Source: Spirodela intermedia (lineage: Eukaryota; Streptophyta; Magnoliopsida; Alismatales; Araceae). Taken from it: a stretch of 64,000 nt of DNA. Each line of letters opens with the position of its first letter. Position 1 is the stretch's first letter. The position numbers were made by a program, and so were the translations under genes. The notes beneath the pieces are model-generated. The model saw nothing but the letters and a program-made list of their open reading frames with translations. It searched no databases and had not been told where the DNA came from. Of the stretch, positions 10,944 to 22,877 are shown piece by piece. The stretch lies in the NCBI GenBank assembly GCA_902729315.2, contig LR746268.1, forward strand, positions 8,601,501 to 8,665,500. The letters are read 5' to 3'.

Positions 10944-12160
10944 TTAGTTTACTTTGTGAAATATCAAAATATGGCAAGGTTAACCATAATACACTTCACT
11001 TTGTAATTTCTCACATACTAATACATTAACCTAAATATACTAAAAAAATAGTATCTTATAACATTACAATATACTGACGTGTTAACCATAATATACTTCA
11101 CTATTTTGTGACCTAAGAGTTATTATAATTAAACATCTATGGGTTCCAAAAAAGATTATAAATAATTCCAAGAGAGATGAGATGGATTACAACTTTCTTT
11201 ATGTATAAGATTCTTCTAATTTTTCATATCTACTCACACGTAGGGATTTGACATTGTCTACACGACCTACTTCTCTTTAAAGACCATGCCCTTGGGATTT
11301 ATTAATTCCTTAGATACATTGATCATGAAGGCTTCTTCTAGTGTTCACTATTTCATTAACTCTATCTTACTTAAGAAGTTCTCCTCAAAATCCTTCTTTG
11401 ATATTCATGACTCGTCATTCGACTTGTATTATCAACACATTAATCTCTTCTAAATTGACAGATTAAGGTTAGATTAAGCAGAACAAGTTATTACTCAACT
11501 CAAATGAATGATTGGCACTTCTTTAAATTATGTAATTTATATGAGTTACCACTACAAATCAAGTATTAAATCTATTACTAATAATTATTGACATAATTTT
11601 CATCACGAATTTTCTCATTACAATTGTTGTAAATAAATAGCTTAAAATTAAATTGTGTAATAGACTCATGCTCTAAACATTAAGTATAAAATTATGACTT
11701 GATCACTTTAAAGTTTTTCGAACTAAATCTGTCCTACATATATGAGGATGCATGCACTCACTAGAAATATTTTTGAGAAATGGAGACGATGAAAAAAAGT
11801 AACGCCTAAAATATTAATATTTATTTTTATATGTTAAATATAAAATATTAAGACATAATTCTTGAGAATTATTTACAGTCCCTAATGTGACTACTAGCAT
11901 TTAATGTTCACCTATTTCTAGTCATTAGATGTTAACATTGAAGAATAAAAAATAAACCTCATAAGAAAGGGACTCCACACTAGACTTGAGGATGAAGAGA
12001 GGAAGAGTTAGAATGACCTATCTACCTTGATAATGAGATTATTCATTAGTTGAGATCCCAAGAGACTAGAACAATTGTTGAGGTCTAACACATTTAAGTT
12101 TGCTACATTAAAAGATATCCAAAGGTCGTAAAAATGTCACCCTGGCTCATCTTTGAGGTT
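10944..12160. repeat. AT-rich cluster-upstream repeat, copy 1
   Basis: No gene supported. It matches 29355-30510 and 36790-37960 along most of its length, so it is part of the large duplicated unit lying far upstream of SDR genes. Confidence 0.6.
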
Positions 12161-12290
12161 TGCAAATCAAAGAGAGAGTCGAGGGAAAAAGTAAAAGACA
12201 AATCATCGCAAGCGGCATACTGTGTCGCTAGGGAAGACAACATCGCAGAGCTCTTCATAACGGCAGTAGAGTGATCTTTCGGTGGAAGGG
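12161..12290 (-). pseudogene. SDR relic: intron and exon 1 only
   Basis: Positions 12221-12258 correspond to exon 1 (MKSSAMLSSLAT) with an ATG and a preserved donor GT; 12161-12220 matches the SDR intron. Exon 2 is absent, replaced by AT-rich DNA on the left. An LTR-R copy starts immediately to the right at 12292. Confidence 0.75.
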
Positions 12291-12291
12291 G

Positions 12292-13083
12292 TGATGTGAC
12301 TTAGTCATTGTATAGAGTAAATCACACAAATTTAAAATTTATAAAACTAGAAAATACTAATTTTTGAATATTTAAAAGTATTTCTAAACAAATATATCAA
12401 TTATAATTCAATAAACTTCCAAAAATAATATTAATTTTTTGAGGTTAATCACATGGATGTATATAATATCAAGTAATTATTCAGAAATTTCTTCAAAGAA
12501 TACTATTTTCTATGAATTTTATATTAGGAAATAAAAATTAAATATATTTAAAATTTATGAAAAAGAGAAATAAGAGTGCTGACGTCAAGATGACATCAGT
12601 GCCTGACAAACACGAATTAGGCAGAAATAGAGTTATGCCTGGTGATTCTTACATAAGCGATTATAGACGATTTAATTGATCAAATTAAGATATGTAAAAG
12701 CCAGAAGAATCGTAATTGAATGAATTATAGCTTGGTAAATTTACACAAATTATCACTAAATGAAGCAGAAATTAAATTGAAAGCAAGAAAATATAGTTTT
12801 GGTGTCGCAGTGGTGATGCGTCGGCGATGTATCGGAATCCTGAGCATTCAGGAGGATTATCATGTAGTGTCCATGGTCTCAAAGGCTCTCCTTAGACAAG
12901 GATGACGTTGATAATCTTTAGATCTCCTTGTGAAGTCTAGAGATCAATGAAATAGGTCGTCGAATTGTATCCGGTGACTGTCACCCGATAGAATGGAAAA
13001 ATGACGACTTCGGCGGCTGTCACCTGACGGAGAAGAGCTGGATGGAGGTGGGGCATATGTTAGGGAGCTTCATCCTCAGGTCG
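12292..13083 (-). mobile_element. Truncated LTR-R fragment
   Basis: About 792 bp matching the left half of LTR-R (7897 onward), more diverged than the other copies. It ends abruptly at about 13083, where it meets exon 2 of SDR-3. It therefore spans the gap between two SDR relics. Confidence 0.8.
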
Positions 13084-13681
13084 CCATGTAAGGGGACGTG
13101 GTCATGGTGGCCATGACCGAGGCAACGCTGGCGGTGTTGATGATGCTTCCCTGCCCGGCGGTGGCCATGGCTTGCCCTGCGTGCTTGATGCCCATGAAGA
13201 CGCCGATCACATTCACGACCATCACTTTCTCGAAGTCCGACCTGTCGACCTCGAGGAGGGGCTGGTCCTTCACGATCACGCCGGCATTATTGAACATGAT
13301 GTCCAGCTGACGGTGAGATCTCAGGGCGATCTCCACGGTGGCCTGGACGTCGGCCTCGGCGGAGACATTGCAATGGATGTAGGAGGCCATGCCGCCGTCG
13401 CCCACGATTTCCCTGCAGACCTCTTGGCCCTTCTCATCCTGGATGTCGGTGACAATGACCTTGGCACCGTGCCGGGCGAAAAGCCTGGCAGTGCTCTCCT
13501 TGATGCCGCTGGCGCCGCCGGTGACGATGGCCACCGTCCCCTCTAGCCTGCAAACAGGACGGCGGTGGTGATGCTAAATGGCCACCAAAACAAAGAGAGA
13601 TTTGAGGACAAAATCAGAAGATACATCATCGCAAGATGCGTACCGCCTCGCCGGGGAGGACAGGACCGGGGAGCTCTCTAT
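13084..13681 (-). pseudogene. SDR-3 pseudogene, SDR-1-like, multiply disabled
   Basis: Exon 1 is 13644-13681 and exon 2 remnant is 13084-13547, with the usual 96-nt intron. Sequence is closest to SDR-1 (same VIVKDQPLLEVDRSDFEK loop). Defects are a start codon changed ATG to ATA, the last Gly of TGGASGIG changed to Lys, and the Lys of LEGK changed to Thr. The frame ends two codons after position 167 (stop at 13076-13078 in LTR sequence), just after catalytic Tyr166 and before Lys170. The C-terminal 110 residues are gone, and its TATA region is displaced by a solo LTR. Confidence 0.9.
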
Positions 13682-13776
13682 GGTGGCGATGCGATCATCC
13701 GGAGTCGGGGGTCAACGAGTTCAAGATAAAGACGAGGTACAGGTTGCCACCGTGACTTGGGGATTTCCAGGCCTTC

Positions 13777-15597
13777 TGATGCAGGACGGGGCGAGAACCC
13801 CCTGTACCTGATCAATGAAACTCGAGTCCCGGGATGGGGCAGTCGGACTGATCTGATAAGAATGTTTGGACCCTAGACTCTAGGTCTGACCACGTAACCT
13901 AAGCACAGGCAGGCGTACCAATATACGTGATCAACCCAGGACAACCCGGGGAAACACTCGACGATGGTAAGTGAGAGGCCCTCTCAGTCCACGTCCGGAC
14001 AGATGGCGGAACAATCGTCGTGAGGTAGCCTAGGGCTGCAGCTCACGAATGGTGGCGAATTTGGCGTAGCGTCGGAAGTCACGATCTGATAACCGTCCTA
14101 TACTGTCTACGTTCTCTTGATGGCGGAGGAGACGAGCCAAGAAAACCCTTCGAGAGATAATTAAACTTAAGAGTAAGGGGTACGGAGCTAACCTTCGGGG
14201 CTGCGTGGCCCGGCGGGTCGTGACGGAACGGAGATTCGACGAAGGCAGAGACGTCCGGTGAAGAGTGATGCTCAGCGTCGAGAGTCACGGAAGTCGTCGT
14301 CTTAGGGCGTGGCACAGTCGACGTGGGCGTGGGCCTGCAGGTGGGCCAAAGGGCACGCTAGCGGGCGTGGGCCCGCTGGTGGGCCGAAGGGCACGCGGGC
14401 AGTGGCGCCGGGTGGGCGCGCGGGCCGCAAGAACCGGCGCGCGGCGGCAGCGCTTCGGCGGGAAGGCCGAGCGTCGGCGGCACTTCGGCAGGAATGCCAA
14501 GCGTCAGCGGCGCTTCGGCGGGAATGCCGAGCGTCGACGTTCGTCGGCACGGCAGCAGGGTCTCTTCCGACGTCGGCGGCAGGTCGGCGTTCGTCGGCGA
14601 ACGGCCAGCGACTGGGCGGAGCGGCGGAGGGCGGCTCCGGCGAGTTTATGGTGGAGTTCCGGAGGAAGAGGTGGCAGACGAACCAGGAGTCGAGAGACTC
14701 CGGCGGAGTGCTCGGCGACGGCTCGTAGCGAGGCGAAGCGAGCCCCTTTCGTCACGACGGCGTGACGGGGTTCCAGCAGAGGCGGCGGCGGTTGCAGCGG
14801 CAACCGCGTCCGTTTCGTCCGGTGACGGCGGCGATCTCACGGGCGGCAAGGGAGATGTCCGGCGGCGGCCGTGGTCTCGGGCGGCGGCGGAACTTCTCCG
14901 GCAGCAGCGTCACGGTGAACGAAGTCCTCAGGGTATCGACGGCCTTCCTCTCCCTCCTTCCCTCCCTATTCTAGGTTACGAGGAAGATGACTCACAACGA
15001 TAATTTCTCTCAAAAATACGGCGCTCTCTTGAGGGGGTCCTACCTCCCCTTATAGGGGGCCCACAAGTGGGCTAAGGGGAGGTGGGCCCACTTGAGGCCC
15101 TCAAGCCCATAAGCCACAAAGGCTACAAAGGGGCTTATTGGGCCTCTTAAAGAGAGACCCAATAAGCTCCCCTAAAAGGAGAAAGAGGAGGGCCCTCTTA
15201 CGGTGCTTAAGTGGGCCTCAAATGAAGACCCAAATAAGCCCCAAAAGAGGCCCAAAAGGAAAGACACATAGGTCCCCCCCCCCCCTTAGGGTTTTAATTG
15301 GGCCTCAAAGAGAGACCCAATAAAACCCTAAAGAAAGGGAGACACAAACAACAACACACACACATAGAATTGGGCCCGCTAACACACAAACGCGAGGCCC
15401 AACAAGTCAACGTGAAAATACCAAGAAAGATAAGGGTGAGCTCGAGCTCGTCGTCATCGCGGAGGTGGAATGTCATCATCCCGAAGGGCTAGGCCGTGTA
15501 GCAAAAGCCAGGTTCCTTCATCTTCGCGTGTCGATCGGGCTGAACTCGGACTGCCAGTGTCTCCTGAGCTGATGGAGACGGGTCCCGCTCGCCATCA
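13777..15597. mobile_element. Solo LTR (1.8 kb, GC-rich) in the SDR-3 promoter
   Basis: It begins TGATG and ends CATCA, flanked by the 5-bp target duplication CCTTC at 13772-13776 and 15598-15602. Removing it and one TSD restores the SDR-1-like promoter, with TATA next to the leader. Internal tandem repeats are 38 bp x2 at 14327-14402 and 30 bp x3 at 14451-14540, with a C run near 15274-15285. Long open frames at 14265-15003 on both strands reflect high GC, not genes. Confidence 0.85.
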
Positions 15598-15602
15598 CCT
15601 TC

Positions 15603-15862
15603 CATTTATAAAACAAAACTCCTTGAGTAAGATACTTCGCTCCTTCATTTCTGGAAGCTAGACACCGGAGAGTACTGCCGGGTGAAAGTTTTCAACTGCC
15701 CCAATGAAAGTCAAAACTCTTGTTTTGGCAAATTTCCAGGCCAGTTTGATCACCGGTTAGAATAACCGGGTCAACCCAGCCTCAATTCCAGCTTCTGGGT
15801 TCGTCGGAGCGGGCTATTGCCTTTCGATTCTTCTGGCTGAGTAAGGTCTAGCTAGGGTAGAC
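15603..15862 (-). promoter_or_regulatory. Displaced promoter of SDR-3
   Basis: It matches the complement of 1240-1522 upstream of SDR-1, including the TATAAA context at about 15605-15611. It ends at about 15862, where unrelated DNA and a copia fragment begin. Confidence 0.7.
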
Positions 15863-17370
15863 CAAGTCGTAGATCAAGGCAGCCACTGGCCACGTTGGCG
15901 ACCAGGAAAGCGGTGGCTAGGAAGACCACAGCGGTGGCCATGCATATGGCCACTGCGGTAAAGTGGACTTAGGCAGTGCAGCATGAGCACGCAGACGACT
16001 GTCGTGTGTCGTCAAGGCGTGGGTTGCCTAAATGGCGAACTAAAGGATTTCCTAAATGGATGTGAAAATGGCTTTCCTAAATGACGAACTAAAGGAAAAA
16101 GTTTATATGAGTAGCCTCAAGGATTTGAAGTTAAAGATAAAGAACATATGATTTGTAAGTAGAATAAATCTATCTATGGACTCAAGTAAACTTCCAGACA
16201 GTGGTACTTCAAATTTAATGAAGTTATCATATCCTTTGAGTTTAAAGAAAACATTGTTGATCAATGTATATATCTAAAGAAAAGTAGGAGTAGATGAATA
16301 CTACTTGTGTTGTACGTAGATGATATTCTACTTACTAGTTCAAATCTTAGTTTATTAAAGGAGACCAAAGAATTTCTATCAATCAACGTTGATATGAAAG
16401 ACATGGGTGAAGTCAATTATGTAATTGACATAGAGATTCATTGAAACAGGTCTTTGGGTATGCTCAGGCTGTCTCAAAAGTCTTACATATCAAATGTGTT
16501 GAAACGATTTTCAATAGAAAATTACTCTCCTAATAAAGTACATATTATTAAAGGTAATAAACTAAGGAAATTACAAGGACCTCTCTTTGATGCGGAGAGG
16601 CTTGTAATGAAGGAAAAACTATATGCTGCTGTAGTTGGGTCTCTCAACTATGTGCAAACATGTATCCGTCTGGATCTATCATTTGTCACAGGATATCTCG
16701 GAAGATATCAAAGTGACCCTAGCCTGATGCACTGGCAAGCTGCAAAGAAGATTTTACAATATCTTAAAGGAACCAAAGATCTAATGCTCACATATAGGCG
16801 AATGGATCAACTGGAGGTCATTGGATACTCCGACTCAAACTTTGCTGGATGTTTAGACACATGAAGATCAACTTCGGGCTATGTATTCTTACTTGCTGGA
16901 GGAGTTGTCTCATGGTTTAGTACCAAGTAAAGGATAGTTGCAGCATCCTCAATGAAAGCTGAGTATAGAGCTTGTTTCTAGGCATCTTCGCAAGCTATAT
17001 AGATGAAGCACTTCATCATACAATTAAGTGTTGTGAACTCTATACATAAACCCATAAGGATATACTTTGATAATAAAGTTGTCAAATTCTCCAACAACAA
17101 CAAGAGCTCGAGTGATTGTAAACACATGGAGATTCAGTTCTTAGTTGTGAAGGAGAGAATTAGAGATCGATTAGTGTCAATTGATCATATTGGAACTGAC
17201 TATATGCTAGCTGATCCTCTTATGAAGGTACTTTCACCGGATACCTATAGTGGACATGTCTATAAGATGAGGTTAGTCAGTTCCCTGAAAGATATGACAT
17301 GTATGTAGATACTAATGTAATATGTGATATCACGTGTCTGATCTCTGAATACAGGTATGTAGATTTCCAT
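15863..17370 (+). mobile_element. Ty1/copia reverse transcriptase-RNase H fragment
   Basis: Plus-strand remnants run from about 16055. A degenerate RT start (FLNDELKEKVYM) is followed by YVDDILL near 16315 and MRLSQKSYISNVLKRFSIEN from about 16454. RNase H pieces include GYSDSNFAGCLDT near 16820, then IGTDYMLADPL near 17190. Frameshifts and stops separate the pieces and no LTR was identified. The first 190 bases are unassigned. Confidence 0.85.
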
Positions 17371-17991
17371 CACCTCCTCCTCCTGATCCGTCTTCCCTTC
17401 CCTCTGATCTTCCCCACCCTTTTTAATTATGACCGTTCTTCTCTTTTCTCCTCGTCGCCGGCATTCTTCCCGTCTCTTTGACCTCTTTCCGTTCGATGGC
17501 CGACCCTGAAGCTCGGGGGTAGATCGAGCTCGGGCTTCCCGATCCCCAAATCGACCTTGGGACCATCTGGAAGTAAGATCGCCGACGAGAGTGGCGGCGG
17601 CGGCGGCGGCTGCAGGATTAGTGACGGAAGGAGAACGTGCTGACCAGTGTTGATGAACAGCTCAAGCAGTCATTCGTAAATAAGGAGGATATCTACAGGA
17701 AATCTCGCTGGCGAAGTTATCGCCGAAGACCGTCCCCGAGATAACTGGCGGCTAGTCGAGTATCACGAGGCACTCCTGCAAGGACGAGTTTGGGAGACAA
17801 GAAACGTAGGCAGTTACAGGGAGTAATATTATTTCACGGAGTCTTTTTCAATTTACCACAATTATTCATGAACGGACATAGAACAGGCAGACAGGAAGAA
17901 CGGCGGCGGTGTGGAGATACGAGTTGGAAACAGCAGGAAGAACGCCGATAATAGAGAAGGATAGGAAAGATTGGAGGGAAGGGACCAAGGA

Positions 17992-18921
17992 TCAGGAAGA
18001 GGAGGCAAAGAGGTGTGCCCCCAGGCTGGGATTGGTTGTGGTGTAGCCGCCGTCCACAACAAGGTTATGGCCGTTGACGTATCTGGACTCGTCGCTGGCC
18101 AGGTAGAGCACCGCCTCGGCGATGTCCTGCGCCTTCAACGCCGCGGCTCTCAGGACGGAACACTTCTCCGTGACCTCTTCCATGGCTCTGGCGTCCATCC
18201 CGAGGAAGCTGGAGGTCAGGAACGACGCCAAATAATTGGGGGAGACGCAGTTGACCCGCACGCCGTAGTGGCCCAGCTCTACGGCCGCGTCCCTCGTCAG
18301 CCCCACCACGGCGTGCTTCGACGCCGTGTAGGGGATCGTCGCCATGGCGCCCATGACCGAGGCGATGCTGGCGGTGTTGATGATACTGCCTCGCCCGGTG
18401 GAGGCCATGGCTCGGCCCGCGTGCTTGATGCCCAGGAAGACGCCGATCACGTTCACCGCAAACACCTTCTCAAAGTCGGACCTGTCGAAGTCGAGGTGGG
18501 ACCTGTACTCCCCGACGGTGCCGGCGTTGTTGAACATGACGTCCAGCCGGGCGTGAGACCTCAGGCTGGTCTCCACGGCGGCCTGGACGTCGGCCTCGGA
18601 GGAGACGTCGCAGTGGACGTAGGAGGCCATGCCGCCGTCGCCCACGATTTCCCTGCAGACCTCCTGGCCCATCTCATCCTGGATGTCGGCGATGATGACC
18701 TTGGCACCTTGCCGGGCGAAAAGCCTGGCGGTGCTCTCTCCGATGCCGCTGGCGCCGCCGGTGACGATGGCCACCTTCCCCTCCAGCCTGCAACCATGAC
18801 GACGGCGACGAGGCTAAATGGTCCGCAAATCAAAGAGAGAGTCGAGGGCAAAAGTAGAGGGCAAATCATCGGAAGCTGCATACCGCCTCGCCAGGGAAGA
18901 CAGAACCGCGGAGCTATTCAT
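17992..18921 (-). CDS. SDR-4: SDR110C-type short-chain dehydrogenase/reductase
   Basis: Exon 1 is 18884-18921, intron 18788-18883, exon 2 17992-18787; 277 aa starting MNSSAVLSSLARRLEGK. Cofactor and catalytic residues are all present (TGGASGIG, Asp47, NNAG, Asn125, Ser153, Tyr166, Lys170). It is the unit-B counterpart of SDR-2 and nearly identical to it, except residues about 197-226, where the lid reads NYLASFLTSSFLGMDARAM instead of HLLASPLACRALGMDTRAM, with EVTEKCSVLR after it. That segment (18146-18240) partly resembles SDR-5 and looks imported. Likely the same NAD-linked chemistry with altered substrate preference. G-box at 19027-19032. Confidence 0.9.
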
Positions 18922-19026
18922 GACGGCCAAGCGATCTTCCGGCGTAGGAGGCCAACGAATTCAAGTTAAATAGCTCGACTTTTCAGGCATCACTTTTTAA
19001 TGTAGAGAGAGAGAGGAGAAATGGCC

Positions 19027-19032
19027 CACGTG
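19027..19032 (-). promoter_or_regulatory. G-box upstream of SDR-4
   Basis: CACGTG 106 bp upstream of the ATG, in the same context as at SDR-2. Confidence 0.5.
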
Positions 19033-20020
19033 TGACGCGTTTTTGCTTCACGTCATACGGATCAGGTAAGAAGCGTTGTTCTACGAGTCCCAATTGGGCA
19101 TTTATATTAACACCAATTGCTCGAATAAAAGTCAAAACTCTTATTTTGGTGACTTTTCTGGGCCAGTTGGATCACCGGTTAGAATTAACAGGGTCAACCC
19201 CGCCTCAATTCCAGATTCTCGATTTATCGGATTTGGTTCTTGCCATTCGATTCTTCCGGTCGAGTAAGGTCTAGATAGGGTAGAATCATTGGCACAGTCG
19301 TAGACAAGGACTAATAATAGGGCCGAGATCTCAACCAAGCTCTCATCCCATGATCAAAGGCAAGGTAAGATCACTCACATGCACATTATCTCTAGAAAAG
19401 AATGAAAGCTCGATGGTATGGCGGAAGGCCCACATAGAAAACGAACGTAGGTGGGGTAGAGAGTAGCTTGTCCCTTCTCCACATGCATGTGCTGTGTGAG
19501 GCTCCTCACCATGTGATGGAGCATCAATTGAGGCCCCGCGCAAGGTGAACAGACAGTGACGCCTTGTCAACTTCTCAACACGTGGTGCACAAGAGCAGAA
19601 TAGATAGGTTGGCAGAGTTGATGGCCTAGTGTCTATTCGATTGGAGATGAAAGTTGACTTCTCACTTACTGTTGTGAAGGGGAGAGGCAGTAGTGCGTAA
19701 GGTACGTAACAATATTAAGGGACATGATCATTCTGAAGCTAATGTCAGTTGTTAGTTCTACGTTAAACATAGGAATATATCATGTTAAAGTCTCAGCGTA
19801 TTGAATGAAAAATTGGTTCTATGTTCTAGAAAAGATTATATAATTAGGATAGAAGACTATATACACTAATTTACACCACACTAAGATCCTCTAATAAGAT
19901 ATTCTACATTACATATTAACCCGATTTAATTATGACGCTTGGTTACGAGTTGATGACTGCAGCCAGACATTGATGACTTAGCAGACGTAGAACCTGGTGG
20001 TCCATGACATTATTAATGTA
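19033..20020. other. Upstream DNA of SDR-4
   Basis: No gene supported. It matches 4196-5165 with small indels: near 4733-4755 unit A carries a different stretch, and unit B has about 30 extra bases near 19620-19650. Confidence 0.5.
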
Positions 20021-20690
20021 TGATGTGAATTAGGTAAGAAGAAATAGATCAACTCACAGAAATAACATAGACATAAGGATTTATGTGGTTCTTTGGTTAG
20101 TCTACTTCCACGGGCGACGACGAAAGCTCCACTATATGAAACAAGAGTGTGAAAGAACTCTCACTAAGAATCTAGGGAAAAATCTATGATCTTGGACCTC
20201 AAATCACTCAGAAAGGACAGATAATAAATATCTGATCTTAGCCCTCAAAGCACTCTACAAGACCCTAAAGAAAGATATATCTTCAAAACCTATTCCAAGC
20301 TTTCTCTAATGGGCTGAACAAATGAGTAGGGGCCCTTTATTTTTATGCACGTGTGGCCCGCGTTCAAATGGGCTGGTCGGTCCGTGAGAATCGGTTCGAA
20401 GGGACCATTTCACGTGGGGCCACCTGTCACAAGGTGAGAGGTCACACAGTGAGAAGAGGAGAGAAAAAATGGAAGTTCGCCCCCATTTTTTTTTCCGTTC
20501 TTTTCTCGTGGTCATTGCTCTTCCTGTTTCCTCGGTGCTCCTTCCACGACTCCCCAGTCTCTCGGTAGCCCTCAACAATTCCCCTTTGGCGATTTTGTTC
20601 CTCTTCAAATAATGGTCGTTGGATTTTTCTGCACGTAAATATTTATTTCTTCATCTGTAAAGTAAACCTGTGGTTAAATAGAAGCCCTTG
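20021..20690. mobile_element. LTR-like repeat L
   Basis: It matches 33840-34215 and 5225-5319, and lies between upstream DNA of one SDR and the 3' flank of the next. Its position in the unit is conserved. The open frames at 20306-20608 are probably non-coding LTR sequence. Exact ends were not resolved. Confidence 0.4.
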
Positions 20691-20906
20691 TGATTCAAGG
20701 ACGAGTTCGGGAGACAAGAAACGTAGGCAGTTACAGGGAGTAGTATAATTTCACAGTCATTTTGAATCTATCGCAATTATTCATGAACGGACATAGAACA
20801 GGCAGACAGGAAGAACGGCGGCGGCGTGGAGATACGAGTTGGAAACAGCAGGAAGAACGACGATAATAGACAAGGATGGGAAAGATTAGAGGGAAGGGAC
20901 CGAGGA

Positions 20907-21836
20907 TCAGGAAGAGGAGGCAAAGAGGTGTGCCCCCAAGCTGGGATTGGTTGTGGTGTAGCCGCCGTCCACCACAAGGTTATGGCCGTTGACGTATCTG
21001 GACTCGTCGCTGGCCAGGTAGAGCACCGCCTCGGCGATGTCCTGCGCCTTCAACGCCGCGGCTCTCAGGACGGAAATCTTCTCCGTGACCTCTTCCACGG
21101 CTCTGGTGTCCAGCCCGAAGGAGCCGCGGGACATGGACGACGCCAAAAGATGGGGGGAGACGCAGTTGACCCGCACGCCGTAGTGGCCCAGCTCCACGGC
21201 CGCGTCCCTCGTCAGCCCCACCACGGCGTGCTTCGACGACCCGTAGGGAGACAACCCCCTCATGGCCATGACTGAGACGGTGCTGGCGGTGTTGATGATA
21301 CTGCCTCGCCCGGTGGAGGCCATGGCTCGGCCCGCGTGCTTGATGCCCAGGAAGACGCCGATCACGTTCACCGCAAACACCTTCTCAAAGTCGGACCTGT
21401 CGAAGCCGAGGTGGGACCTGTACTCTCCGGCGGTGCCGGCGTTGTTGAACATGACGTCCAGCCGGCCGTGAGACCTCACGTTGGTCTCCACGGCGGCCTG
21501 GACGTCGGCCTCGGAGGAGACGTCGCAGTGGACGTAGGAGGCCACGCCGCCGTCGCCCACGATTTCCCTGCAGACCTCCTGGCCCATCTCATCCTGGATG
21601 TCGGCGATGATGACCTTGGCACCGTGCCGGGCGAAAAGCCTGGCGGTGCTCTCTCCGATGCCGCTGGCGCCGCCGGTGACGATGGCCACCTTCCCCTCCA
21701 GCCTGCAACCATGACGACGGCGACGAGGCTAAATGGTCCGCAAATCAAAGAGAGAGTCGAGGGCAAAAGTAAAAGGCAAATCATCGGAAGCTGCATACCG
21801 CCTCGCCAGGGAAGACAGCACCGCGGAGCTCTTCAT
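20907..21836 (-). CDS. SDR-5: SDR110C-type short-chain dehydrogenase/reductase
   Basis: Exon 1 is 21799-21836, intron 21703-21798, exon 2 20907-21702; 277 aa starting MKSSAVLSSLARRLEGK. The NAD-binding and catalytic set is complete (TGGASGIG, Asp47, NNAG, Asn125, Ser153, Tyr166, Lys170). It has its own pocket loops: AMRGLSPYGSSK around the active Tyr (Gly at 167 where the others have Thr), and a lid HLLASSMSRGSFGLDTRAV followed by EEVTEKISVLR. The ancestral copia insertion lies about 1 kb upstream of its start. Probable NAD-linked alcohol dehydrogenase; the substrate is unknown. Confidence 0.9.
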
Positions 21837-21975
21837 AACGGCGGCGAAGCGATCTTCCGGCGGAGGGGGCCAACGAATTCAAGATAAAGAGGTGAAAGTC
21901 AACAAACTTATTTAATGGGATCCACTTTTAGAATAACTTTTCAGGCACCACCTTTAATACAGAGGAGAAATGGAC

Positions 21976-21981
21976 CACGTG
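21976..21981 (-). promoter_or_regulatory. G-box upstream of SDR-5
   Basis: CACGTG 140 bp upstream of the ATG. A TATA-like ATTAAATAAG on the minus strand lies between them near 21908-21917. Confidence 0.5.
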
Positions 21982-22877
21982 TGGCATGTTTCTTGGCCAG
22001 CTGTGGCCAAGATAAGGGATTGGCTATTTCAGCTATTAGTGAGTGCCTGCAAGACCAAGATTAGGGATTCGTTCTTTAGGTTCTTGATGATAATTATTCT
22101 CTATTCTTGCCTCATTTTGTGGAAGTTTCATCATGGTCCTGAACGTAGACGACATCTGACCTCTGAATCAGGTAAATCCTTATGTAGATGCTCTTGTTGT
22201 GAATTGATTCATTTGTTCTTTCTTACTTCACATCATACGGATCAGGTTACCAATGTTCTACAAGTCCATATTGGGCTTTTGCTTTAACAACAATTGCTCG
22301 AATGAAACTCAAAACTCTTCTTTGTCAACTTGTGGGCTAGTTTGATCACTAGTTCAAATTAACAAGGTCAATCCTGTTTTAGTTCCAGATTCTCAATTTG
22401 TCGGATTGGGTTCTAGCAATTCGATTGTTTCGGTCAAGTAAAGTATAGATAGGGTAGAAGCTTTGGTAGAGTCCTAGACAAGGACTAAGAATTTGGCTGA
22501 GATCTCGATCAAATGCTCACCTCTTGATCTAAGGCAAATGCAAGATCACTCACATGCATGTTCTGCCAGGGAAATAGTGGAAGCGCAATGGTATCATGGA
22601 AGGCCCACTTAGAAAAATAATGTGGGTGGGGTAGAGAGTAGCTTATCCCTTCTCCACATGCATGTGCTGTGTGAGGCTACTCACCATGTGATGGATCAAT
22701 GACCGAGGCCGTACACAAGATGAATAGACAGTGACGTCTTAGCAACTTCTCAACACATTTGGTGCACGAGAGCATAATAAATAGGCTGACAGATTAAATG
22801 GGTAAGTGTCTATTTGATTGAGGATGGAAGTTGACCTCTAATTACCTTTCTAAGGGGGTCAAAGCATCGGAGAAAGT
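21982..22877. other. Upstream DNA of SDR-5
   Basis: No gene supported. Near-identical to 5521-6385 and 50122-51015. It ends at the copia junction shared by three units. Confidence 0.5.

Noticed and set aside
14265-15003. Overlapping open frames on both strands rich in Arg/Ala/Gly
   Set aside because: They lie inside a solo LTR with tandem repeats and TSDs. High GC keeps several frames open at once.
17971-18969. Very long open frames antisense to the SDR genes (also at 1673, 3398, 21336, 34304 and 46641)
   Set aside because: They mirror GC-rich SDR exons in another frame, run through intron and flank, and have low-complexity Gly/His/Asp/Val composition. They are by-products of codon bias.
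20306-20608. 100-aa frame with basic composition
   Set aside because: It lies in LTR-like repeat L and is not conserved in the other copies.
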